A DNA stretch of 64,000 bases from Microbacterium rhizomatis. Its GTDB lineage: Bacteria; Actinomycetota; Actinomycetes; Actinomycetales; Microbacteriaceae. Of the stretch, positions 39,416 to 47,563 are shown piece by piece. Position 1 is the first letter of the stretch, and every line of letters starts with the position of its first letter. Where the stretch lies: assembly GCF_008710745.1 (NCBI RefSeq), contig NZ_VYSA01000003.1, forward strand, positions 310,001 through 374,000. The letters run 5' to 3'. Under the pieces are notes generated by a model that was given only the letters and a program-made list of their open reading frames with translations, was not told the DNA's origin and ran no database searches. A program made the position numbers and the translations under genes.

Positions 39416-40369
39416 TCAGCCGCGCAGCGACTCGACCACGTCGCCCAGCGCGGTGGCCGAACGCTCGAGCAGTCCGAGTTCGCGCTCGGAGTAGGGCGTC
39501 TGCGCGATCGGCACCGCCCCCGACGCCGAGACGATCGACGGTACGGACAGGGCGATCCCGTCGATGCCGTGGTAGTCGGTCAGCACCGTGCTCACCGGCA
39601 TCACCGCGTGCTCGTCGTTCAGGACAGCCTCCACGATGCGCGCACTCGACAGGCCGATCGCGTAGTTGGTCGCGCCCTTCCCCTGAATGACCTTGTACGC
39701 GGCGTCCCGCACATCGATCGCGATCGCATCCAGCTCGTCGACCGTCATCCGTGGGTGCTCGGCGGTCTCCCACTCGAGGATCGGCACCGTGCCGATGGTC
39801 GCGGTCGACCACAGCGGGAACTCGGTGTCGCCGTGCTCCCCGACGATGTAGGCATGGACGCTGCTCGTCGAGACCCCTGCCCGCTGGGCGAGCTTCCACC
39901 GCAGGCGCGACGTGTCGAGCACCGTCCCCGAGGAGAAGATGCGGTTGTGCGGGAGTCCGGATGCCTCGGCGGCGAGCACCGTCAGCACATCGCACGGATT
40001 GGTCACCAGCACGTATGTCGCGTGGGGCGCGACCTCCAGCAGCTGCGGCATCATGCTCGCGATGATGCGCGCGTTGACGCCGGCCAGCTCGATGCGCGTC
40101 TGTCCCGGGTTCTGCTTCGCGCCGGCCGTGACGACGACGATGTGCGATCCCTCGACGACCGATATGTCGCTGCCGCCGGTGATATCGCTCGCGCCGGTGA
40201 ACTGGGTGCCGTGGGCGAGGTCGAGCACTTCGGCCTCGACCTTCGCCGTCGCGATGTCGTACAGCGCGATGTGTCGTGCGGATCCGCGGATCAGGGCGGC
40301 GTACGCGACGCTCGCGCCCACGCTTCCGGCGCCGACGACGGTCAGTTTCGAATTCTCGATCACGCTCAT
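39416..40369 (-). CDS. ldh: L-lactate dehydrogenase
   Basis: A 317-residue NAD-dependent lactate/malate dehydrogenase. The cofactor loop LTVVGAGSVGASVAYA is followed by the specificity loop AGAKQNPGQTR, whose Gln before Asn-Pro-Gly marks lactate, not malate, specificity; the substrate Arg is in DTSRLR and the catalytic His in GEHGDTE. The ATG at 40369 is preferred over a GTG 6 nt earlier because CAGACT sits exactly 6 nt before it. It is likely used for fermentative NAD regeneration or lactate use; it is not in an operon with radA (60-nt gap, no overlap). Confidence 0.93.
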   Translation of the reverse strand: MSVIENSKLTVVGAGSVGASVAYAALIRGSARHIALYDIATAKVEAEVLDLAHGTQFTGASDITGGSDISVVEGSHIVVVTAGAKQNPGQTRIELAGVNARIIASMMPQLLEVAPHATYVLVTNPCDVLTVLAAEASGLPHNRIFSSGTVLDTSRLRWKLAQRAGVSTSSVHAYIVGEHGDTEFPLWSTATIGTVPILEWETAEHPRMTVDELDAIAIDVRDAAYKVIQGKGATNYAIGLSSARIVEAVLNDEHAVMPVSTVLTDYHGIDGIALSVPSIVSASGAVPIAQTPYSERELGLLERSATALGDVVESLRG

Positions 40370-40608
40370 GGCCACAGTCTGACAGTGAAGCGATCACGGA
40401 TGCCACGGCCGCCGCCATGCTTAAGCCCTGCCGGTGGATTCCGGTCTGTTACCGGTGGTGTCATCGCGCTTGCGCGTCATGAGCGCCGGTGCGATCGTGG
40501 TGGGGTTCGCAGGCTGACGCGAGGCCTCGCGCCCATCGACGGGCACTGGCTGCGGCTTCCACCCACGCGGGGGAGTCGTCTTCCCCCTCTTCGCGAAAGA
40601 GATCAGCC

Positions 40609-41664
40609 ATGCCACAGCCTCAGGGTGCCCACCTCGTCGGCAGCATCAACTTCAACGACGCCGAGACCACGATCCGCACCGCCGCCGACATCCTCGGTGG
40701 CCGGCTCAAGCGCATCCCCGACGGAGAGGTCGGCGCGCGATTCCACTGGATCCTCTTCCAGCCCGACGTGATCGGCGAAGCCGACGGACTCGAGCGCATC
40801 GGCGACGAACCGATCCTCGTGCGTGGCCTCGACGCGCGGCCGGTGCGCATCGCAGACGGAGTGGATGCGGCATCCATCGTGCTTCCTCCGCTCGGGTACG
40901 CGGATGCGGCGATCGAGTCGTACGCGATCTTCTCGCGCCTCCGCGACGAAGGCGCTGTGCCCGAGGGGGTGCGCTTCCAGGTGTCGCTCCCGACGCCGGT
41001 CGGCGTGATCGCCGCATTCTTCCGCGGCGACGACCGGCCCGCGATCGAGCCGGTGTACGCGGCCGCCCTCCGTGGTGAGCTGGAGCGCATCGTCGACGCG
41101 ATCCCGCACGACGACCTCGCGATCCAGTGGGACGTCGCGACCGAGTTCGCCGTGCTCGAGTCGGGCGGCTACGAAGAGACGTACGGCGGCGCCTACAGCG
41201 GATGGTTCGACGACCAATGGGCGGAGCTCCCCGCGCGGGTCGCAGCGCTGGTGAACGCCGTGCCCGCCGACGTGGAGGTCGGCATCCACCTCTGCTACGG
41301 CGACGCCGGCGAAGCGCACTTCTTCGAGCCGGTCGACACGGCCAACCTCACCCGGTTCGCCAACGCGGTGCTGTCGCAGCTCGAACGACCGCTCACGTGG
41401 CTGCACCTGCCGGTGCCGATCGAGCGCGACGACGCTGCGTACTTCGCGCCGCTCTCCGAGCTCGCGCTCGACGCTGAGACCGAGTTCTACCTCGGCCTCG
41501 TGCACCGAGAAGACGGCGTCGAGGGGGCGCGTCGGCGGATCGCCGCAGCCTCCACCGTCGTGACGGAGTTCGGCGTCGCGACCGAGTGCGGCATCGGCCG
41601 GGCCCCCGAGGGCACGACGGAGGGAATCCTGCGAACGCACGCCGAGGTCGCCTCCGCCTGGTAG
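40609..41664 (+). CDS. MetE/UROD-superfamily-like protein of unknown function
   Basis: A 351-residue cytoplasmic protein. HLVGSINFNDAETTIRTAAD, a RIPDGEVGARFHWILF segment, the FQVSLPTPVGVIAAFF strand and VEVGIHLCYGDAGEAHFFEP suggest a TIM barrel related to cobalamin-independent methionine synthase C-terminal domains. It lacks the obvious zinc-binding His-x-Cys arrangement of MetE, so methyl transfer to homocysteine is not supported. ATG at 40609, weak AAGAGA upstream. An LLM-type oxidoreductase follows after 121 nt; a two-gene function is possible. The 233-nt upstream gap shows no other feature. Confidence 0.6.
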   Translation: MPQPQGAHLVGSINFNDAETTIRTAADILGGRLKRIPDGEVGARFHWILFQPDVIGEADGLERIGDEPILVRGLDARPVRIADGVDAASIVLPPLGYADAAIESYAIFSRLRDEGAVPEGVRFQVSLPTPVGVIAAFFRGDDRPAIEPVYAAALRGELERIVDAIPHDDLAIQWDVATEFAVLESGGYEETYGGAYSGWFDDQWAELPARVAALVNAVPADVEVGIHLCYGDAGEAHFFEPVDTANLTRFANAVLSQLERPLTWLHLPVPIERDDAAYFAPLSELALDAETEFYLGLVHREDGVEGARRRIAAASTVVTEFGVATECGIGRAPEGTTEGILRTHAEVASAW

Positions 41665-41785
41665 CCGCGTGTCGTTTCGTCCGGCGTTCACCCGAATGAC
41701 GGACGAAGCGCTCCTCGCCCCCTCTGACGGTCGTACCCTGATCGGTGGAGCGGATGCGGCATCCGCCCGGGAACGGGAGCGGCAC

Positions 41786-42643
41786 ATGGAATTCGGACTC
41801 CACATCGCGGACTACACCTGGAACTCCGGCCCCGCGCAGCTCGGGCCCGCCCTGGCGGCGCACGTGCGCAATGCGGAGGCGGCCGGCATCCAGCGGATGA
41901 CCGTGATGGATCACTTCTGGCAGCTCCCGGGGATCGGCCCGGAGAGCAACGAGATGCTCGAGGCGTACGCCACGCTCGGCTTCATCGTCGCGCACACCGA
42001 GAAGGCGCTGCTGCACACCCTCGTCACGGGAGTGATCTACCGGCACCCCGCGCTCCTGGCGAAGGCGGTCACCACCCTGGATGTGCTCTCGGGCGGTCGG
42101 GTCGGCCTGGGCATCGGCGCCGCGTGGAACGAGCAGGAGTCCGCCGGGCTCGGGATCGAGTTCCCGCCGGTCGCCGAGCGGTTCCGCCAGCTCGAGGAGC
42201 AGATCCAGATCTGCCTGCAGATGTGGTCGGGATCGGAAGAGCCGTACGAGGGTGCGATCTGGCAGCTCGGCCGCACGCTGAATTCTCCGCAGAGCATCAC
42301 GCGACCGCATCCGTACCTCATGATCGGCGGCAGCGGCGAGAAGAAGACGCTGCGGCTGGTGGCCCAGTACGCGGATGCCTGCAACATCTCGTACTCGCCG
42401 GAATCCGCTCGCAAGCTCGACGTGCTCCGCGCGCACTGCGACGCGGTGGGCCGCGATTACGACGAGATCGAGAAGACGGCGATGATCCCGGTGAGCCCCG
42501 CCTCATCGACGGAGTCGGTGGCGGCGACCGTGCGCGAGCTCGCCGACCTCGGTTTCACCGCGACGTATGTCTTCGCGGTGCAGATGCCCGAGCCCGCCGA
42601 GGTCGTCGACCTGATCGCCGGGGCGGCGGCGCTGGTCGAGTAG
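41786..42643 (+). CDS. LLM-class (luciferase-like) oxidoreductase, probably F420-dependent
   Basis: A 285-residue TIM-barrel oxidoreductase of the bacterial luciferase superfamily. MEFGLHIADYTWNSGP, ILTRHPALLAKAVTTLDVLS-like segment (here IYRHPALLAKAVTTLDVLS), SGGRVGLGIGAAWNEQE and the C-terminal MIGGSGEKKTLRLVAQYADA are typical of F420-dependent LLM proteins in actinobacteria. FMN use cannot be excluded. ATG at 41786 with GGGAG 8 nt upstream. A nested palindrome follows its stop. Confidence 0.85.
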   Translation: MEFGLHIADYTWNSGPAQLGPALAAHVRNAEAAGIQRMTVMDHFWQLPGIGPESNEMLEAYATLGFIVAHTEKALLHTLVTGVIYRHPALLAKAVTTLDVLSGGRVGLGIGAAWNEQESAGLGIEFPPVAERFRQLEEQIQICLQMWSGSEEPYEGAIWQLGRTLNSPQSITRPHPYLMIGGSGEKKTLRLVAQYADACNISYSPESARKLDVLRAHCDAVGRDYDEIEKTAMIPVSPASSTESVAATVRELADLGFTATYVFAVQMPEPAEVVDLIAGAAALVE

Positions 42644-42660
42644 CGCGGGACGCGCTTTGT

Positions 42661-42721
42661 CGCGAGACGCGGCGAACGCACCTTTGCGGGGACTGTTCAG
42701 GTGCGGATGCCGCGTCTCGCG
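42661..42721. repeat. nested palindrome between the LLM gene and tRNA-Ser
   Basis: Outer arms CGCGAGACGCGGC (42661-42673) and GCCGCGTCTCGCG (42709-42721) are a perfect 13-bp inverted repeat; inner arms GCACCT/AGGTGC nest inside. It begins 18 nt after the LLM stop and may act as its terminator. The nested design resembles families 1 and 2, but the sequence differs. Confidence 0.7.
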
Positions 42722-42776
42722 GCGCGGGGGAGGCGCCGATTCGCGGCATCCGTGAGTGTGACGTAAACTCTTCGGC

Positions 42777-42867
42777 GGTGACGTGTCCGAGCGGCCGAAG
42801 GTGCAACTCTCGAAAAGTTGTGTAGGGTAACCCCCTACCGTGGGTTCAAATCCCACCGTCACCGCCA
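42777..42867 (+). tRNA. tRNA-Ser (CGA)
   Basis: A 91-nt class II tRNA with acceptor GGTGACG/CGTCACC, discriminator G and encoded CCA. Anticodon stem CAACT/AGTTG encloses the loop CTCGAAA with anticodon CGA; a long variable arm and T-arm GTGGG-TTCAAAT-CCCAC follow. Confidence 0.95.
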
Positions 42868-43459
42868 TAAATCCCTGATCAGAGGGTATTTCTCGCTCCC
42901 GTCGAACGGAAATGAGAAAAGTTGTGTGTGGATGGGCGCTCGCCAACGCCCGGATTGGCGCGCAGTTCCGCGGGTTTTTGGGCGGCTTTGCCGAGTAGAG
43001 CCTGGGAACGGGTGCATAGCCATCCTTCCTCGCGGCGCGATTGACGGCCAGGGCTCGGCCTCCCGATCCCGCAAATCACGCGGTTTCGGCCGCGAAAGTT
43101 GCCGTGGGAATCTGCCCCACGGCAGCCCACCGGGTTAGGGATCTTGCTTAGCCGCATCGGCAAGGCGGCGTCGACGCCATCACTCATCTGTGCACTGTCG
43201 CCTCGTCCGGTCCGCTCAAATTCGATTCCATGGTGGTTGCCCACACCCGGCCGAGGCTCCCCCCACGGCCAGAGGGGCCGCAGCCACTGTGGCCGATGAG
43301 ATCAGGTATGGGCCGGGGGTCAGCACCGGTCGAGGCGGTCGGGGGCCGTTCATGGGCCGGTAGGCTTTCAGTCTGCCCGGGATGCTCGGGGCGGTCGGGC
43401 GCGTTGCGCGGAGATCCGAGGCTTGAAACCTCCAGTCGTTTACTCGATCTGGAGGAAGA
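42868..43459 (+). other. ~590-nt interval without recognisable genes after tRNA-Ser
   Basis: No open frame here has a ribosome site or a protein pattern I recognise; frames across the tRNA are artefacts. The short string AAAAGTTGTGT from the tRNA recurs at 42915. The composition is less coding-like than the surroundings. The interval separates the tRNA from the orphan ruvA and could be a degraded integration junction. Confidence 0.4.
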
Positions 43460-43498
43460 ATGCTGTCTCGTCGATCACCCGATGTTCGTCCCGTATGA
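43460..43498 (+). CDS. 12-codon leader ORF coupled to ruvA
   Basis: ATG at 43460 is preceded by GGAGG (43451-43455) at ideal distance and encodes MLSRRSPDVRPV before a TGA that overlaps the ruvA ATG as ATGA. The ruvA start itself has no ribosome site, so ruvA is probably translated by re-initiation after this peptide. It could be a regulatory leader or the tail of a deleted upstream gene. Three of its twelve codons are Arg, all CGN. Confidence 0.5.
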   Translation: MLSRRSPDVRPV

Positions 43499-44088
43499 TC
43501 TCCGTCGTCGCAGGGAAGGTTGTTGTTGTTCATCGCGATCGCGTTGTGGTGGATGTCGGTGGGGTGGGGCTTGAAGTCTCCGTGGCCGGGGGTTTCGCGG
43601 AAGCCACGTTGGCCGGCGATGAGGTTTGCCTGTTCACCACGCTGACCGTCCGTCAGGAGGATTTGACTATCTACGGTTTCGCGATCCGCGAAGAGCTGGA
43701 GCTGTTCGAGTTGATGACCTCCGTGCCGGGTGTCGGTGCGAAGATCGCGCGTAGTGCATTGTCGAGCCTGGGGTACAACGGTCTCGTCGACGCGATCCGG
43801 CAGGGCAATGAGCCGGTGCTGCGGAAGGTCCCGGGAGTAGGCCCCCGTGCGGCGGCGATGATCCTCCTCTCGCTTCGTCCTCGCCTGGGCGCGGCTGCCG
43901 ATGCCGCGCCCGCTGACGGGTCGGGTGCGGCATCACATGTCGGCGAGGCGGTGACCGCGCTGCAGGGGTTGGGGTGGAACAAGCGCGACGCCATGACGGC
44001 CGTAGAGCACGCTGCACAGGACGCGAGAGCGGCCGGATCGGTCGCTTCCTTGATCAAGGCAGCCCTTGCACTCCTGGGACCCGAATGA
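43495..44088 (+). CDS. ruvA: RuvA-like Holliday junction protein, orphan copy
   Basis: A 197-residue protein with the full RuvA plan: N-terminal OB-fold domain (MISVVAGKVVVVHRDRVVVD and LTVRQEDLTIYGFA), tandem helix-hairpin-helix motifs (LMTSVPGVGAKIARSALSSL, then LRKVPGVGPRAAAMILL), and a C-terminal RuvB-binding domain (VGEAVTALQGLGWNKRDAMTAV). RuvA tetramers hold four-way junctions for RuvB. Neither ruvB nor ruvC is adjacent, whereas ruvCAB is normally one operon. Codons ending in T are commoner than in neighbouring genes, suggesting transfer. Confidence 0.88.
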   Translation: MISVVAGKVVVVHRDRVVVDVGGVGLEVSVAGGFAEATLAGDEVCLFTTLTVRQEDLTIYGFAIREELELFELMTSVPGVGAKIARSALSSLGYNGLVDAIRQGNEPVLRKVPGVGPRAAAMILLSLRPRLGAAADAAPADGSGAASHVGEAVTALQGLGWNKRDAMTAVEHAAQDARAAGSVASLIKAALALLGPE

Positions 44089-44272
44089 CCTTCCCTGTCC
44101 GTGATGGATCCATCAGATCCGCCTAGATCGGGGATCTCTCTGGGTAGCAAGGGTCGAGGGCTTTGCGCGCCCCCACTTCGTCAATCGCCGCCGCACACGG
44201 GCGAGGGAAGCACTACGCAACGTTGGGCCACCGGCGTGAGCCGCAAGCACGGCGCTCACAACCAGTCGTCGG

Positions 44273-44923
44273 TCAAGTGAGCGAGGTCGCGACCAAGGGT
44301 CGGGCATCTGCCGCCTGCGGGAATGAAGGGACCACGCTCCTCATGTACGCGCGGAGGACCCGATCGATGTCGGTGCTGGCGCGGTTATAGAGCCACTGAA
44401 TCTGAAGCCCGTCCATAAGCGCGAGAAATGTGGATGCCAGGGTGCCAGAGTCCTCGTCCGAGTTCAGCTCGCCGGCGGCGCGCACCTCGTCGAACGCTCG
44501 GGCCAAATAGAGTCGCAGCCCGTCGTACTGGAGCCGGTGGTGCTCGTGCGCGGGGTGTTCGGCGGCGGTGGCGTCCGCGCGCAACAGACTGTAGAGCTGG
44601 ATGAGGCCTGGGCGCTCGGTGTTGTGCGTCGACACGGCGAGCACGGCGGCGAGCGAGTCGATTCCGCTGGTATTGCGGATAAACTCAGCGTCTTCATCCT
44701 GGCGCTGATCGAGGACTACCGTGAGCAGCTCCTCTTTGCTCTTGAAGTGGTGCCCGAGCCCCCGGCGGCTGATCCCTGCTCGGTCGGCGATGTCGTTCAG
44801 CGACGTCGCGTAGTAGCCGGCTTCAGCGAACGCCTGCATTCCAGCCTCGAGGATGCGCTGACGAACACCCGCGGACTTCGCGTACGGCCCGCGGGTGTGA
44901 GCTTCAGACTCGCTCGTCATCAT
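44273..44923 (-). CDS. TetR-family transcriptional regulator
   Basis: A 216-residue regulator: the TetR helix-turn-helix is clear (QRILEAGMQAFAEAGYYATS, then LNDIADRAGISRRGLGHHFK), followed by a helical ligand domain. Two adjacent ATGs (44923 and 44920) follow GAAGGAG; the first is used here. It diverges from the GH2 gene, with an inverted repeat in the 110-nt gap, so local repression of the glycan locus until an oligosaccharide-derived signal appears is likely. Confidence 0.88.
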   Translation of the reverse strand: MMTSESEAHTRGPYAKSAGVRQRILEAGMQAFAEAGYYATSLNDIADRAGISRRGLGHHFKSKEELLTVVLDQRQDEDAEFIRNTSGIDSLAAVLAVSTHNTERPGLIQLYSLLRADATAAEHPAHEHHRLQYDGLRLYLARAFDEVRAAGELNSDEDSGTLASTFLALMDGLQIQWLYNRASTDIDRVLRAYMRSVVPSFPQAADARPLVATSLT

Positions 44924-44965
44924 GCACTCCTTCGTTCCCGAAAATGAATTTACCCCACTCCGGCG

Positions 44966-44991
44966 GGTTTTGTGCTACCGTCTTCAAAACC
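44966..44991. promoter_or_regulatory. candidate TetR operator and GH2 promoter
   Basis: GGTTTTG (44966-44972) and CAAAACC (44985-44991) are perfect inverted half-sites 12 nt apart, flanked by further G/C symmetry. TACCGT, a plausible -10 element, sits between them. The position between the divergent TetR and GH2 genes suits an operator. Confidence 0.55.
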
Positions 44992-45033
44992 GCCACACAT
45001 GGGTATTTTCGGCGGGACGTCGAGGAGGATGTT

Positions 45034-47520
45034 GTGCCGTCAGAGCAGATCGCAGTGGCCGAGGTGGAGAGTCGCGACGACTCCCGGCGTGCCCCTGGGC
45101 GCGTCCTCTTCAACGACGGGTGGGGCTTTCGTAATAAGGTCACTGCATTCCAGGAGCTCGGCGGAAGCGTCGCGTCTGGCTGGAACAACGTGCATCTTCC
45201 GCACGACGCTCTCATCGCCCAGCCCCGCCGAGCCGACTTTCCGCGAGGCGAGATGAACGGGTACTTTGCCGGCGGCGTATTCGAGTACCGCAAGACTTAC
45301 CGCGCCTCGACCGAAGACAGCGGTCGCCGCATCCTGCTCGAGTTCGACGGTGTCTACCGTGATGCCGCGATCTACGTGAACGGCAGCCTCGCCGGCCAGC
45401 GCGCCTTCGGGTACTCCCGATTCGCCGTGCGCATCGACCCCTTTCTCGTCTTCGACGCCGAGAACGAGATTCGGGTCGAATGCCGCACGCACCTCGACAG
45501 CCGCTGGTACGCGGGCGCGGGGATCTACCGCGACGTGCACCTCGTCGTGAAAGATGCCGGCCACATCGTTCGCGACGCCGTGCGTGTCACATCCCCGACC
45601 GTCGAGCACGACGCAGCTGTGGTCGAAGTCATCGCCGACATCGAGAACGCTGGACCGCTCACGAAGACCTATCGCGTCGACGTCCTCATTCTTGACCCGG
45701 AGGGCGCGATCGTCGGCACCGGCAGCTCACCCGTCACCCTCCTTCCCGGCACGCGGGCGACCGCTCGGCAGCGGCTCTTCCTCGACAACCCTGCTCTGTG
45801 GAGCGTCGACGCACCTAACCTCCATGACGTGCTCCTGACGCTCCGCGACGGCGAGCGGGTGGTCGACGAGGAGTCGACAGTGGTCGGCATCCGCTCGCTG
45901 CAGCTCGACCCCCGGCATGGCCTTCGCATCAACGGCGAAATCGTCAAGCTGCGCGGCGCCTGCATCCACCTCGACAATGGTCCGCTCGGCGCCGTATCCA
46001 TGCGCGCCGCCGAAGAGCGCAAGGTGGCGAGGCTGAAGGACGCCGGGTTCAACGCCATCCGCAGTTCGCACTGCCCGATGAGCACCGCACTGCTCGACGC
46101 CTGCGACCGGCTCGGGATGCTGGTGATGGATGAGACCTTCGATGTGTGGACCTCGGGCAAGAGCGATTACGACTACTCCTTCGACTTCCCCGAGTGGTGG
46201 GAACGCGACGTCGAGGCGCTCGTCGCCAAGGACTTCAACCACCCGAGCGTTATCTTCTACTCGATCGGCAACGAGATCCCCGAGACCGGGACCCCGATCG
46301 GGTCGACGTGGGGACGCCGCCTCGCGGAGAAGGTGCGCTCGCTCGACCCGACGCGCTTCGTCACCAATGGCATCAACCCGTTTGTGGCGATGCTCGACAC
46401 GATCGTGCCGCAGATGAAGGCTCGGCGGGACGCCGCCGCCGACACCACTGCCGGGGGCGGCGGCGTCAACACAATGATGGCCGGGTTCGGTCAGATGATG
46501 GGGCACATCCAGGCCTCGGATGCCGCAACCGAACGCACCGAGGAATCTTTCGCCGTCCTCGATGTCGCCGGAATGAATTACTCCGACGCTCGATACGTGG
46601 CCGATCGCGAACGCTTCCCCGACCGCATCATCGTCGGAACGGAGACGTGGCCGAACTCGATCGCGAACAACTGGGCGCTGGTGGAAGCCGACCCGCGGGT
46701 GATCGGAGACTTCACGTGGACTGGCTGGGATTACCTCGGCGAGACCGGCATCGGCGCCATCCGGTACGCAGATGCGATGGTGGAAGGCAGCGGGTTCTCC
46801 GGCGGATTCCCCGAGCTCACCGCATGGTGCGGCGACATCGACATCATCGGTGATCGCCGGCCCGTCTCCTTCTTCCGCGAGACCGTCTTCGGGCTGCGAT
46901 CAGTGCCCTACATCGCCGTGCAGCGCCCAGAGAATCACGGTCGGCCGATCGGTGTCGCCACCCCATGGGCCTGGAGCGACTCGATCTGCAGTTGGTCCTG
47001 GCCCGGCAGCGAAGGACGGCCCGCCGTCGTCGAGGTGTACAGCGACGCCGACGAGATCGAGTTGCAGCTCAACGGCGCGAGGTTGGCTCTGGTGCCCGTT
47101 CAGGACTACCGCGTCGAGTTCGACACGATCTATCAGCCTGGCACGCTCGTCGCGATCGCCTACACCGCTGGGGTGGAGACCGGGCGCGCCACCGTCGAAA
47201 CGGATCTCGCACGCGAGCTGAGCATCGACGTGGAGGGAAACCCTGTCCTTTCGGACGGCACCGACCTTGCCTATCTGCCGATCACCCTGACCGGGGGTGG
47301 CGGCGACCAGCCGGTCAAACTCACGATCACCGGGCCGGCTGTACTGCAAGCCTTCGGAAGCGGCGCTCCCGTCACAACCGAATCCTTCGACTCGGCAATT
47401 CACACCACCTTCGACGGTCGAGCCCTTGCGATCCTCCGACCGACCGGATTCGGAGAGATAACCGTCACCGCAGAGACCGACGGGTGCACTCCGGCCACGA
47501 TCACGCTGACGGCCCAGTAG
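45034..47520 (+). CDS. glycoside hydrolase family 2 protein (beta-galactosidase-like)
   Basis: An 828-residue GH2 enzyme: jelly-roll sugar-binding domain (NDGWGF... VHLPHDAL... YFAGGVFEYRKTY, WYAGAGIYRDV), an Ig-like domain, a TIM barrel and C-terminal beta domains. Catalytic residues read as Glu414 (YSIGNEIPE, acid/base) and Glu537 (VGTETWP, nucleophile). The insert around residues 465-490 is Gly/Met-rich. There is no signal peptide, so it acts in the cytoplasm. The GTG at 45034 is chosen for GAGGAGG 6 nt upstream; an upstream in-frame ATG overlaps the operator. Beta-glucuronidase or another beta-glycosidase activity remains possible. Confidence 0.85.
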   Translation: MPSEQIAVAEVESRDDSRRAPGRVLFNDGWGFRNKVTAFQELGGSVASGWNNVHLPHDALIAQPRRADFPRGEMNGYFAGGVFEYRKTYRASTEDSGRRILLEFDGVYRDAAIYVNGSLAGQRAFGYSRFAVRIDPFLVFDAENEIRVECRTHLDSRWYAGAGIYRDVHLVVKDAGHIVRDAVRVTSPTVEHDAAVVEVIADIENAGPLTKTYRVDVLILDPEGAIVGTGSSPVTLLPGTRATARQRLFLDNPALWSVDAPNLHDVLLTLRDGERVVDEESTVVGIRSLQLDPRHGLRINGEIVKLRGACIHLDNGPLGAVSMRAAEERKVARLKDAGFNAIRSSHCPMSTALLDACDRLGMLVMDETFDVWTSGKSDYDYSFDFPEWWERDVEALVAKDFNHPSVIFYSIGNEIPETGTPIGSTWGRRLAEKVRSLDPTRFVTNGINPFVAMLDTIVPQMKARRDAAADTTAGGGGVNTMMAGFGQMMGHIQASDAATERTEESFAVLDVAGMNYSDARYVADRERFPDRIIVGTETWPNSIANNWALVEADPRVIGDFTWTGWDYLGETGIGAIRYADAMVEGSGFSGGFPELTAWCGDIDIIGDRRPVSFFRETVFGLRSVPYIAVQRPENHGRPIGVATPWAWSDSICSWSWPGSEGRPAVVEVYSDADEIELQLNGARLALVPVQDYRVEFDTIYQPGTLVAIAYTAGVETGRATVETDLARELSIDVEGNPVLSDGTDLAYLPITLTGGGGDQPVKLTITGPAVLQAFGSGAPVTTESFDSAIHTTFDGRALAILRPTGFGEITVTAETDGCTPATITLTAQ

Positions 47521-47563
47521 CCCGAACACCCCCGCACCCGCACGCACGACAAAGGAGTCATCC

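Noticed and set aside
42503..42946. Protein-like frame containing VGFEPTVGGYPTQLFES across tRNA-Ser
   Set aside because: This is the well-known mistranslation of a tRNA gene, not a protein.
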